From Carex sylvatica (taxonomy: Eukaryota; Streptophyta; Magnoliopsida; Poales; Cyperaceae), in assembly GCA_964058845.1 (NCBI GenBank), contig CAXKVR010000099.1, forward strand, positions 237,225 through 301,224: DNA of 64,000 bases, given 5' to 3'. The position numbers and the translations under genes are program-made. The notes under the pieces are model-generated. The model worked only from the letters and a program-made list of their open reading frames with translations. It had not been told where the DNA came from and ran no database searches. Numbering within the stretch: the stretch's first letter is position 1; every line of letters begins with the position of its first letter. Shown in pieces: positions 24,699 through 36,005 of this stretch.

Positions 24699-27650
24699 AT
24701 GGGCCTTGGTAGATTCTTCTCTCTCTCTCAATCGTCGAATCGCTTGGTAGTATCTCAAAAAGCAAAAAGGCCCTTAATAATTTGTTAATTGATCTAACTC
24801 TATTGATGCATGAACCTCCTCTTTTAATGCTAATTATCCTTTTTTTTTTCCCCTTTCAGTATTCAACCGTTGCAAGATCCTACAGTGCAGCTTCTGGTAG
24901 TGTGAAGAATCCGTCGATTCCTGGTGTTAGAGACATCATAGCTGTTGCTTCTGGTAAAGGCGGCGTAGGCAAGTCAACTACCGCAGGTTCAATTCCCTTC
25001 TTTCTGGGAATTACTAATATCGGGAACCCTAAACCCTAAATCCTACTGACGCTTTATATAATTTGCACTTTTTCATATATTAAAATGCAATAGCACTGCG
25101 CCTGGCTTATTAATTTGGGTTTGTCTGAAACAATTAGATCACAAACCTTCAAAATGAATAGTCATGTTGGTATAATTTACTAAAAAATTAAAATTAAAAC
25201 TAGAATTATTTTTCATCTTGATCCAATGGAATAGATTTTCAACCAGCAAATATAATTTTAGATCCAGCATTCAAACCTTTTCTCTTTATTGACTATAATT
25301 GGATTTTAGGGGGATTAATTGACAAATCATTTAATATGAATTGCACAAGGTTAATTTAGTCTTTCATTACAGTTAACTTAGCAGTTGCTCTTGCTAATGT
25401 ATGGAAATTGAATGTGGGTTTACTGGATGCCGACATCTACGGGCCTTCTATTCCAACAATGATGAACCTACATCAAAAACCTGATGTAAGCGAAGGTATT
25501 ACACCTTTTCCTATTATATTTTAGTGTGTTATGGGTACACATTTTTACTGTATTACAACTAAAAAGATATGAGAAATCATCACCATCACCATCATTTTAA
25601 TTCACTTCCATGGCAATGAAATCTTTGATTTTTTTATGAGCAGACATGAAGATGATTCCAGTTGAGAATTATGGATTGAAGTGCATGTCTATTGGATTTC
25701 TAGTTGAAAAGGATGCGCCCATCGTATGGAGAGGTCCTATGGTTTGTTTTTGTTTATTTTAATTTTGCATGCTATTATTCTATATCTCTGTATACATTGG
25801 CCCTTTTATACTCTGCACTTGGGCGATACCAAATGGAACTAGCTTGTTTTATTATCTGGTTTGAATTAAGTAATTGTTGAATATTTTGTTAAATATAGTA
25901 TTTACTGAGAAAAAATGATTATATTAAGGTAATGAGTGCACTTGAGAAATTAACAAGAGGAGTTTCGTGGGGAAATCTCGATGTCCTTGTAGTAGACATG
26001 CCACCTGGCACCGGCGATACTCAACTTTCTGTTTCTCAGAGACTTAAATTATCAGGTACTTGCCATAATTACAGTGTCGGCCGATACATTTTATTTGCTG
26101 CTGTTTAATGCAACTGGTACCATACTGAAATGTTGTTTTCTGGTTCTTGCGAATAGGTGCAGTGATTGTATCAACTCCACAAGATATTGCATTGATCGAT
26201 GCCAGAAGAGGTGTGAGCATGTTTCGTAAAGTTGAAGTTCCAGTATGCATTGTCTATCACTCTTATAATTTTGTTCCGTTTTAGGCCTTTCTTTTTGTAA
26301 ATTATTCATGGACATTATTATGTTTGCAAATGTCAGTTGGCATATTTTATGTTCAAACTCCATTTGTACTTACTTTTGGAAGCGAGGTCTCGGGTTATTA
26401 GCAAGTTCCACCACTTTTAAATATTGGAACAAAAGTAAATTTGTTAATGTTTAACAAAATGGCCAGATGTTGCAGTAAATTTGTTAATGTTTAAAAAAAT
26501 TGACCTTTACCATCACGCTGACTGGTTTTATAGTGAGATGATTTAATTAATGGTAATTTCTGCTTTTATATGTTGTATAATGGTAGATTTTGGGGCTAGT
26601 TGAGAACATGAGTTGCTTTAAATGCCCAAATTGCGGCGAGAAATCGCACATATTTGGAGAAGGTGGAGCCCGCCGTACTGCAAACGACTTGGACTTGAAG
26701 TTCCTTGGTGAGGTTAGACCCCTTTTCCAATTGCTACATTCTTACGTCAATGCTAATTCTCTCTATAATTTTCTTTGTAAATAATTGATTGTGGCGACTC
26801 TAACTTTACATTCTTCTTTCTGATACTTATACACACCAGTTCCCATGCCACACTAGTATCACAGCCACAAGCTTCTTCTATTCTTTTTTTTTCTTTTTTT
26901 TTTTCTTTTTTCTTTTTTGTATATGCAGAGTGGTCACAATAAAAAAAATCCAGGCACCTTTTTTTAGCACCTAGAGTTGTTCCAAAGTTTCATTTAGGTC
27001 TTAAAGTTGCTAACATTTAAAATTAGGGTCCCTGAGGTTCCTTCTTTTGTAGAAAGAATGGAAAACAAATCCTAGCCGGCAATCACATGGAATCGGTTTT
27101 CATTTTACTGAAAATACACCACCAACTTAACTCTGAAAAAAGAATTGACGAAGATGCGTCTTTTTGGAATGAAAAACATTGACTGGGATAAAGTAATAGA
27201 ATCTAATGTATAGTGAATATGGGAAATTGTAATCTGATGGAACAAGGCCAAATGATGATAATTAAACTTTGAAAACAACTTGTATAATTAAAAAAACTTC
27301 TTATGAGGCAAAATCATTTTATTATGCTAAACTAAAGCAAGCTGTATAATACCTCAATTTGTGTCAAGGATTAAACCAAATAGAGTGAAATATACGGGAT
27401 TCAAATATTGTGTAAATCTACTGAAAACTTATTTCTTTTTTATGGCATATAAGTAAATAATCTTTCTTTATGTCGGCAGGTACCATTGGAGCTAGATGTA
27501 AGAAGTAGCTCTGATGAAGGAAAACCTATTGTACTATCATCTCCTCAGTCCATATCAGCAAAAGCTTATGTTGACATAGCTGAAAAGATTGTGAATAGGT
27601 TGAAGGAGTTGGAAGAAGAGCGTAAAATGGGCCCGCAGATTTTGTTGTGA
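24699..27650 (+). CDS. INDH: INDH/NUBPL-type iron-sulfur P-loop NTPase
   Basis: Mrp/NBP35-family ATPase that in plants and animals delivers iron-sulfur clusters for assembly of mitochondrial complex I. Eight exons join in phase: 24699-24746, 24860-24986, 25373-25495, 25644-25741, 25929-26055, 26157-26242, 26587-26712, 27480-27650, giving 301 residues, close to known INDH proteins. The first 30 or so residues ([16 protein letters not shown]...) are Ser/Arg-rich and lack acidic residues, as in a mitochondrial presequence. The deviant Walker [10 protein letters not shown] is at 48-56, [10 protein letters not shown] follows, [14 protein letters not shown] is the Walker B region, and CPNC (216-219) is the cluster-binding pair conserved in the family. 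The C-terminus ends PQILL. The start ATG sits 48 nt before the first donor, and no earlier in-frame choice is better. No lesions seen. Confidence 0.93.
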
Positions 27651-28825
27651 GAAGAGGGCAAATGATACCATTGTGTTGTGAGAAGAGCGTCAAATGACCC
27701 AATTTTTTTCTTTTGACGTGCAAAATTTTTTTTTTTTGTGTTTTTTTTTCACACTGACAGATTCTCTGTATGGTGTTGCTAGATTTCTCCTCTTTCGCCT
27801 TAAGTGAGCTATGGAGTTGTTGAGTAATTGCAAGGAAAAAAAATAATGGAAGTGATGCAATTGTAGTATGCCTAATCTTTGTTATTTACTTCTATTAATT
27901 CTGGTTTGTAAAAGTTCTAAAAGTTCTTACTATTTTAATCTTTGATCTTGGCTTGTCCTATTTAAACCTTTCATGTTCCCCATTGCATGGTCTTTGTAGA
28001 TTGGTATAACCATGTAATTGAGGTCCAAATGCCTCAATTTTTTTTATGCTTTTATCATGTCTTGTAAAAAATTTAATAACAAAATAAATTTAGAACTTGC
28101 AAAATAAGATTCGCAGATGTGATGTATGTGTTATTCACTTTATATTGCATAGAAAATTATGACACCTCGAATGGAGATGAAGAGTTTAGAATATTAAAGT
28201 CTTAAATTATTCACATTAGTGAATTTCTACAAAATTTTAGTGTCAATCATAATCAGAGATCAGACGTTTCGAGCTGTCATAGAGAAAAATGATATAGGCC
28301 ATGAGTAGTTGTTTTATCTAACTTCAAGAAGTAAAAATAGTGTGGTTTCAAAATGAGGCATTCGGATTTTCTTCATGGATTTTAATCAATTCAATAGACA
28401 TTATTTTGAAAGTAGTAGTCTCCATGGAACCATTTAGATCCTTTGTTGAAATTACAAAAACATGCTTTCTAGATGCATTGTTGAAATTAGAAAACCATTT
28501 AGAAAGAATAGTTGATTTTACGGAAAATAACTAATGAACGAAATAAAAATAAATATATTCATGCAATTATAAAAGATGGTCTTTTTTTTATCACTATTTT
28601 TGCTCAAAGAAAGTCGAATCTTTTTTATCTTTGCAAATCATTTCCAATTTTAGTTTTATGAGAACAATTTAATACTTTATCTCTATGATCGATAATTGCA
28701 AATTGATGTAGCAATTTTAGACATATAATTAAATAAATAATTTGCTAAATTAAGCATTATTTACTTCTTACAATTGATATTGTAATTATAACATCAGCCA
28801 TTATAATTGGTTTGCACATGTTATA
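27651..28825. other. INDH 3' flank and intergenic
   Basis: The first few hundred bases are T-rich and are likely the INDH 3' untranslated region. The rest is AT-rich with no supported gene. Confidence 0.5.
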
Positions 28826-29654
28826 GTGGGAGCTGATATTAACACAACAATTTTTTTTAACTAACATAACATATTCAATATATAATATACAAACACAGAT
28901 TTTAGTATTTGACCCTTTTTAATTGCCACCTGAGCTCGTTATTTCCTTTTAAAAACTATGCCCTTTATTAATCTTAATAATAATTTATTGATCCTCAATT
29001 GGTAATTATTTATAGAAAATCAATTCTTTTTGGAAGACAAAAAATAAAGCGGCTAATTGTCCAGGATAAATTAAGGCACTCATCGGTCTGTACATTTTTT
29101 TTATTTTTCTAAGGGAAGATATACAAAGCTATTTCAAAAATCAATTCACTAATCATGTAATAACATTGTTGTTTCAATTCACTAATCATGATATTATCTA
29201 TTAGTGCAATTTTATTTTGTGGATTGTGAGTGTAATAGAGCAACATTGTTGTTTCAATATAACATAGATGGACAGTTTTTTGTTTTAATTTATATGCAGG
29301 TCAAACTTATTAATTTTAAGTGATTCTTTGTTATTTTGTTTTGTGATATTTATATTTTGTTGTATTTTTAAATCAGAATTGTTCCATAAATAATCTAGAG
29401 TTTATTCCATTCCATCATGCATAATCTGATGCTTATCTTCATTTATATTCATTTTGGCATCAATGAGATTTATAAATATAAAATCTAAATATATATATTT
29501 ATTTTATTGAATTGAATACATAAGGAAGTTAAATTGTACATTTTATGAATGAAAGGAAATGGTTACCGGAGGAAGTTTTTAGATAGAGTAATTTAATCTA
29601 CATATATATAATGTTGTGTTAGTAATCAAAATTGTGGTGTTAATATCAGCTTAC
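28826..29654. mobile_element. TIR element with GCTGATATTAACAC ends
   Basis: The left end GGGAGCTGATATTAACACAA continues as CAATTTT...TAACATAACAT. The right end, inverted, is GTAAGCTGATATTAACACC, then ACAATTTTGATTACTAACAC. Arms are about 60 bp. The interior is AT-rich and repeats CAACATTGTTGTTTCAAT-like segments (29160-29265). No transposase; target duplication unclear. Confidence 0.6.
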
Positions 29655-29989
29655 TGTTCTAATTTGTCGCTTGTGTAGTTTGTCTGATACAAGTCTTGGT
29701 TAAACCAAATCTCGCGATCAATCGTCATTCGTCAACCTTTCTGTGCTGCTCAAATGACAAATTATGGTTGTCTATGGCATACATATCTCCAGTAATCGAC
29801 TAGGCGGGTCAGAACCACCGTCAAGTAACTCGCTACATAAAATACACAAAAATATTAGCTACAGAAAAATCAAACTTGTATAATAGGAAATGCCTACTAA
29901 CAGCTTGAATTGTCCCCGAGGGGTAGTATGGATAATTGAGACGAGGGCACCGAAATTTTTCAGGGGTAAAATCGTAATCTCGTACCAAG

Positions 29990-30815
29990 AGATAAGGTTC
30001 TGACCTAAATACCCTCTTTGTTTGGTCACCGCCGTAGCCTCCTCCTCTATCCATCCCTCCTTTACCCCTCCGTTGCCCCTCGCAAAATTCTCTCCCCCAT
30101 TTTCTCTTCTCGTCTCCTTCTTTGCCCCTCGATTTTTTCTCTCTACCCCTCGTTTAAACCCTGACTCCTCTTCGCGCCACATCAACGGTAAATTTTACTT
30201 CTGGGTAGGGATTCTCCGCTCTTTTATGATTTCTTTTAAATTTTGGGTCGATCGTTGATTTTAATGTATGTTTTTTCTTGCTTACTCAGGATTTGCTTTT
30301 CTACTTCGTCGGTTCTTCGCGAGATGCTCGATTCCTGATCGCAAGGTAATGCTCTTTATATGATCGATTTGATATATGATTTTCTGTGGGAGAAGTGAGA
30401 GAAGAAAAGAAGGAATTGAGAGATCGATTCTTCCAAAAAGACAATATTTTGGTTTTCTTTTTAATACATTTACTCTCATCTCTATTGCTATAAGGAGAGG
30501 TTTCTGAAGTTTCTTCTCTTTTCTTCATTAATCCCCACCAAAACCTAGGAGTCCTCTCCTCCTCTGTCATGGTTTCGTAGGAAGTCCATTGGCACTCCTC
30601 CTATTCAAAATCAAGAGTGTGTATTTCTCTCTGTGGGTGTGTATTTTAAGTTGATTTTAAGGTTTAATTAGGCTTTAGTTATTACGTGTTAAGACCAAAA
30701 TTCAAAAATTAAATAACAAAGATCTAACCACTATTTAGTCCTGTTATGTCTTATTTCAGATTTTCTGCTGAACTAACCTGAAAAGGACTACTACAACTTG
30801 GTGAAATTCTTTGAA
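29990..30815 (+). other. Probable spliced 5' leader of the MUSTANG-like gene
   Basis: The pyrimidine-rich stretch 30030-30187 (CTCCTCC, TACCCCTC) looks like a transcribed leader ending at a donor (AACG/GTAAAT at about 30187). A second leader exon is likely near 30290-30344, ending CGCAAG/GTAATG. A final acceptor TTATTTCAG at about 30759 precedes the start codon. Leader introns are inferred from splice consensus only. Confidence 0.5.
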
Positions 30816-33107
30816 ATGGCAAATCACGATCTGGTTCTAGGCCAGAACCCTGACCTGGCATTAGGCCAAAACCCTCATCCTCATGACCTTGTCATGACAC
30901 CAAACCACAACCTTGGTATCCGGTCCCGACACTCTATTAGCCTTGGCCACCCCCACCACAGTCTTGGCTTAGGCCAAACCCATGAGGATGACCATGACCA
31001 TGACCTAGGTCTAGGTCAAACTCATGACCATGATCTAGGTCTAGGTCAAACCCACGACCACGACCATGATCTTGGTCTCAGTCACCACCATGAAAATAGG
31101 TTAGTTCTGGGCCACACAAATGAGCTTGCCTTGGGTCAAGCTCATGAGCATGATACAGAGGCCCACAATATGGGTTTATCTGATAACCATGAGCTAACCC
31201 TATCTGAACCACATGAACTCGATGAGAGCATAGACCATCTGACATTGGACCCCACCCAAGAGCTCGCACTACAGCCGGCTCATGACATGTCTAATCATCA
31301 GCTAGTTATTGCACAGACAACTCCAGTAATACAATCCCGTCGGCTTGTAGTGAGCCCGAATTACCAGCTAGTAGTGGGACAAGAGTTTCCTGATGTCAAA
31401 TCGTGTCGTCGTGCCATACGTGATGCAGCTATTGGATGTCATTTTGAGATCCAAACTGTGAAATCTGACAAGACCCGTTTCACAGCCAGGTGTGCGGCTG
31501 ATGGGTGCCCTTGGAGGATCCATGCAGCCAAGTTACCGGGCGTACCAACCTTCACCATCCGTACTATTAATGACACCCATAACTGTAGTGGCATAGCCCA
31601 TCTTGGTCACCAACAGGCATCAGTGCAGTGGGTTGCAAATTCTGTTGAAGAAAGATTGCGTGAAAATCCGCAGTACAAGCCTAAAGAGATTCTAGAAGAG
31701 ATTCATAGAATGCATGGTATTACCTTGTCATACAAACAGGCTTGGAGAGGGAAAGAGAGAATCATGGCGGCAGTACGGGGCTCATTTGAAGAAGGTTACC
31801 GGTTATTACCCCAATACTGTGAGCAAGTGGTGCGTACCAACCCTGGTAGTACTGCAACAGTTTATGGTGACCCAGAGGATAGTTGCTTTCGGAAGCTTTT
31901 CGTTTCGTATTATGCATCAATTTACGGTTTTGTGAATGCTTGTCGGCCTCTGATTGGTCTAGATCGTACCCTTTTGAAGAGCAAATATCTTGGTACGTTA
32001 CTTCTTGCAACTGGGTTTGATGGAGATGGGGCTCTTTTCCCGTTGGCATTTGGGGTTGTGGATGAAGAAACAGATGATAATTGGATTTGGTTCTTGTCAG
32101 AACTTCATGCACTTCTTGAGGCAAATACTGAGAACATGCCGCGGTTAACTATCTTGTCAGACCGAAGAAAGGGTATAGTAGATGGTGTTGAGTTCAACTT
32201 CCCTACTGCTTTTCATGGCTATTGCATGCGCCACCTCAGTGAAAGCTTCCGAAAGGAGTTCAATAATACAATGCTAGTTAATCTCTTATGGGAGGCAGCA
32301 CATGCCTTGACAGTTATAGAATTTGAGGCAAAAATCTTAGAAATAGAAGAGATTTCACAAGAGGCAGCTCACTGGATCCGGCATCGTCCACCCCGTTTGT
32401 GGGCAACTGCATACTTTGATGGGACCCGTTATGGGCATTTGACGGCTAACATAGTTGAGTCGTTGAACAGCTGGCTTCTAGAAGCTTCGGGATTGCCCAT
32501 TATTCAAATGATGGAGAGTATAAGGAGGCAGCTGATGACTTGGTTCAATGAGAGACGCGAGGCAAGTATGCAATGGAGTACTATTTTGGTACCGTCGGCT
32601 GAGAGGCGTGTATCTGAGGCAATTGAGCGGGCCCGTGGGTACCAAGTGGGCCGTGCCAATGAGGCTGAGTTTGAAGTGGTTTCGCAACATGAAGGGACCA
32701 ACATTGTTGATATTCGCAACAGATGCTGTCTATGCCGTGGATGGCAACTCTATGGCCTTCCCTGTGCACATGGTGTGGCTGCGCTGGTGTCGTGTCGTCA
32801 GAATGTGCATCGGTACACTGAGAGCTGTTTCACTGTGGCAACCTATAGGAAGACTTATTCTCAAACAATACACCCTATACCTGATAAGAGCCTCTGGGGT
32901 GGTGAGCTGGTGAGTGGAAACCCTAATTCATGTGGGGATAATATGATTGAGAAGGTGATAAACCCACCCAAGTCTCTGAGGCCACCTGGTCGGCCTAGGA
33001 AGAAACGGGTTCGCCCTGAGGATAAAGGGAGAGTCAAACGGGTTGTGCATTGTAGCAGGTGCAACCAGACGGGTCACTTTAGGACCACGTGTGCGGCTCC
33101 AATTTGA
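30816..33107 (+). CDS. MUG: MUSTANG-like domesticated Mutator transposase
   Basis: A 763-residue, single-exon protein of the MULE transposase family, most like the host-domesticated MUSTANG proteins, which are nuclear and affect growth and flowering in Arabidopsis. The start is the ATG at 30816 (MANHDLVLGQ); the open frame can extend to a TTG at 30798, but that is not a plausible start. Residues 1-150 are repeats of LGQ-x-H-[DE]-L, rich in His/Asp. A MuDR-type DNA-binding domain follows (about 185-255: CRRAIRDAAIG, CAADGCPWRIHA, NDTHNCSG). The transposase core holds GLDRT (Asp 383), ILSDRRKGI (Asp 449) and NIVESLNSW (Glu 548). A SWIM zinc finger is at about 638-654 (CLCRGWQLYGLPCAH), an AT-hook-like GRPRKKR at about 726, and a terminal CCHC knuckle CSRCNQTGHFRTTC. 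No terminal inverted repeats flank it and the frame is intact, supporting domestication. Confidence 0.9.
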   Translation: MANHDLVLGQNPDLALGQNPHPHDLVMTPNHNLGIRSRHSISLGHPHHSLGLGQTHEDDHDHDLGLGQTHDHDLGLGQTHDHDHDLGLSHHHENRLVLGHTNELALGQAHEHDTEAHNMGLSDNHELTLSEPHELDESIDHLTLDPTQELALQPAHDMSNHQLVIAQTTPVIQSRRLVVSPNYQLVVGQEFPDVKSCRRAIRDAAIGCHFEIQTVKSDKTRFTARCAADGCPWRIHAAKLPGVPTFTIRTINDTHNCSGIAHLGHQQASVQWVANSVEERLRENPQYKPKEILEEIHRMHGITLSYKQAWRGKERIMAAVRGSFEEGYRLLPQYCEQVVRTNPGSTATVYGDPEDSCFRKLFVSYYASIYGFVNACRPLIGLDRTLLKSKYLGTLLLATGFDGDGALFPLAFGVVDEETDDNWIWFLSELHALLEANTENMPRLTILSDRRKGIVDGVEFNFPTAFHGYCMRHLSESFRKEFNNTMLVNLLWEAAHALTVIEFEAKILEIEEISQEAAHWIRHRPPRLWATAYFDGTRYGHLTANIVESLNSWLLEASGLPIIQMMESIRRQLMTWFNERREASMQWSTILVPSAERRVSEAIERARGYQVGRANEAEFEVVSQHEGTNIVDIRNRCCLCRGWQLYGLPCAHGVAALVSCRQNVHRYTESCFTVATYRKTYSQTIHPIPDKSLWGGELVSGNPNSCGDNMIEKVINPPKSLRPPGRPRKKRVRPEDKGRVKRVVHCSRCNQTGHFRTTCAAPI

Positions 33108-33440
33108 TGGTTTAGGTTATGACTGTAGACTGGTAGTGTCTGTGAAAAGTTAGCTTGTGTTTGTGTAAAGAGAGTATCCTTTTTGATTTTGGGCTTTTGT
33201 TTAAGACCACTAGGTTATGTTATTTTCTTTATTTAAGGTTTTTTTATCAAATAGTACGTGGTTTAATGTTATTAGTTGGTTGAAATGAAAACTCAAGCGA
33301 TTCTGTATTGGTCTGTTATCCTTGGTTTATCCTTCTTAATTTATCTCAAGCATTGCATTTTAAATCAGATCAATTTGCCGTAGTTTGTAGTTACTGTACG
33401 AAATGCAACAGACACAAGCATCATATTTTTAAAACAGAAG
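33108..33440 (+). other. MUSTANG-like gene 3' flank
   Basis: AT-rich sequence after the stop codon, likely 3' untranslated region and terminator. No other gene. Confidence 0.5.
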
Positions 33441-33699
33441 ACTTTTCTGAGTGAAAACGGAGCGGATGCAGAGCGGATAGTGATAAAGCTATCACTTTTT
33501 CTTTTTTCTGAATACGGAGTGGATATCAAACGGATATGAATTGGATTGAATTTATTAAAATAATATAAAAAATTATTAAAAAATATTAAAGTTCATAATA
33601 TTTATTTAATTATAATAGTGAATAATAAAAAAACTCATAATATATATTAAAATATAAAACAATTATATTACTCCCCCCATTCTATCCCCGCACCATCCC

Positions 33700-34690
33700 C
33701 CACTCTCTCTCTCCAAATTAGTTTTATCTCATTTCAATTTCATTCATATTTCTAATGATCTATGATGAATTTTGCAAATCTAAACCACGAACGTCTTCTA
33801 CGTAATTTTCTCTTTCAAATGAGATCATGATGACATACTTTCAGACACGTCGTTACACATGTATTTATCCCTCATTGTGCAAGTATTTATAACTATACCT
33901 GCAAATATTTTTTACATATGACAGTTACTGACATATTAAAGTATTAATATCAAGTATTATAAGTATTTATATTGACATATGAAAGTATTAGTATCATGTA
34001 TTATAAGTATTTATACTGATATATGAAAGTATTAGTATCATGTATTATAAGTATTTATACTGACATATAAAAGTATTAATATCAAGTATTATAAGTATTT
34101 ATACTGACATATGAAAGTATTAATATCAAGTATTATAAGTATTATATGTAAAAAATACTTTTAAGTATTATAAGTATTTATACTAACATATGAAAATATT
34201 AATATCAAGTATTATAAGTATTTATATTGACATATGAAAATATTAATGTCATGTATTATAAGTATTTATATTGATATATAAAAGTATTACTATCAAGTCT
34301 TATAAGTATTATATGTAAAAAAATATTTTCAAGTATAGGTATAAATACTTGCACGATGAGAGATAAATACTTCTGTAACAACTTGTCCGAAAGTATGTCA
34401 TTATGGATCTAATTTGAAAGAGAAAATTACGTAGAAGACGTTCGTGATTTTAGATTCACAAAATTCCTCATAGATCGTGAGAAATATGGACGAGATTGAA
34501 ATGAGATAAGAAAATCCACCTCTAAAAACGTGCATGGCCTCCCATGTGATTTGAGATTCCCCCTACCTCCCATGAAAAAAACATGCATGGTCCTCTAAAT
34601 ACTTTTGTTCTCAGGGATACATATTTTCGTTGTTAGAGATAAATACTTTTGTACGTAAGTATTAATACTTTATGAATAAAAAATGACAGC
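33700..34690. mobile_element. Palindromic element, family D, with minisatellite core
   Basis: The left arm carries ACGAACGTCTTCTACGTAAT, and the right arm carries the inverse ATTACGTAGAAGACGTTCGT. Both extend into CATATTTCT / AGAAATATG and TGCAAGTATTTAT / ATAAATACTTGCA. The centre is a 44-bp tandem array. A second copy of the right half is at 51110-51835. Confidence 0.75.
33935..34325. repeat. 44-bp minisatellite
   Basis: Tandem units contain AGTATTATAAGTATTTATAC, TGACATATGAAAG and TATTAATATCA. About five units, a short interruption (34135-34165) and about three more. Units differ by a few substitutions. It lies inside the family D element. Confidence 0.85.
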
Positions 34691-34765
34691 TGGAGTTTTT
34701 TGGCATTTTATACGGGGATAATTGTGGGGACGAACCTGCGGGGACAATTATCACCATCCTAAAAT

Positions 34766-35575
34766 ATATATGAGGTTGGTTACTCTACTTACATAAGCAT
34801 ATGAAGGTATATGTTTATAAGTTATTTTTTTGTTTTCAAAATCCAAAAGTCAATCTGAACCGTTAGATGTGATCTCTATATTAAAATGTGCTTGGAGACC
34901 AAATTTTATGTTTTTCTGAATTTTTTCTGAGTGAAAACGGAGCGGATGCAGAGCGGATAGTGATAAAGCTATCTCTTTTTCTGGATACGAAGCGGATATC
35001 AAACAGATATGGATTGGATCGAATATTTATTAAAATAATATAAAAAATTATTAAAAAAATATTAAAGTTCATAATATTTACCTAATTATAATGGTGAATA
35101 ATAAAAAAGTTCATAATATATATTAAAATATATATGAGGTTAGTTACTCTACTTAAGCATATGAAGGTGTATGTTTATAAGTTATTTTTTATTTTTAAAA
35201 TCCAAAAGTCAATATGAACCGTTAGATGTGATCTCTATATTGAAATGTGCTTGGAGACCAAATTTTATATTTTTTCTGAATTTTTTTACTATTTATTAAG
35301 CCACTTTAAAAATTTCTAATCCAACGATGGCTTTTTATTTTACTGTTTTGTTAAGTCACCGTTGGATCAGCGATTTTCAAAGTGACTTAATAAATAATAA
35401 AAAATTCAGAAAAATATAAAATTTGATCTCCAAGCACATTTCAATATAGATATCACATCTAACAGTTCAGATAGACTTTTTAAATTTTAAAAACAAAAAA
35501 ATAACTTATAAGCATATATCTTCATATATAGTTATGTAAATAGAGTAACCAATCTCAATACATATTATATATTTA
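34766..35575. mobile_element. Family C palindrome with duplicated left arm
   Basis: A partial left arm (34766-34920: ATATATATGAGGTTGG, GAACCGTTAGATGTGATCTC, TGCTTGGAGACCAAATTTTA) is followed by a copy of the hAT left end (34924-35130). The same arm then recurs in full with its mirror (35130-35575), around a centre with CCAACGATGG / CCGTTGGATC. The order implies a local tandem duplication or template switch. Confidence 0.65.
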
Positions 35576-36005
35576 TTATTCGAATATAGATAACTTAAAA
35601 CAAATTACTTAAAATTATATCCGTATCAATATCCACACGGATAATATTCAATATCCACATCTAATTTTAGGAACCGATATTTTCCATACCGTTTTCACCC
35701 CTACTTTTCTCGCATTAATTTAGAATATAAGGTGCAACCTTTGACTAACGAAGAAATGAAATGAAACAATGAAGTACAAATAACAACGATTGCACTTTTC
35801 CAAATGTGAAGCAGCACTCCACTTGAAGTTTCTCAACATGTAAGCACACCGAATTGACAGAACCATTCTACCAAAATCTCAAATACCACGAAAAAACAAA
35901 AAATCCTACCTAACCGTCTATCATTATACATGACACCTAATTATCGTTTGAACCAACAAAAAATATAAAAAAAGGTTGATTCAATATTCTTCAGCACTTA
36001 ATATC

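Larger units (their letters stand above)
33442..35703. mobile_element. hAT-like composite with internal duplication
   Basis: The left end GAGTGAAAACGGAGCGGATG and the right end, inverted TAGGGGTGAAAACGG, are hAT-like. They are flanked by CTTTTCTG and CTTTTCTC, a near-perfect 8-bp target duplication. The left 210 bp (GAGTGAAAACGG... to about 33655) is repeated at 34924-35130. A third hAT-type end, inverted TAGGATGGTGATAATTGTCC, ends near 34760. The interior also holds a palindromic element with a minisatellite and a family C palindrome. No transposase seen. Confidence 0.6.

Noticed and set aside
30798..30815. Six-codon N-terminal extension of the transposase-derived protein
   Set aside because: It would start at a TTG codon; the first ATG is at 30816 and the family begins there.
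31078..32919. Other open frames within the transposase-derived gene
   Set aside because: Alternative-frame and antisense shadows of an intact 763-codon gene with conserved domains.
33935..34325. Regular repeat array resembling a CRISPR
   Set aside because: Units are contiguous 44-bp tandem copies without unique spacers, in a plant nuclear context and inside a palindromic transposon.
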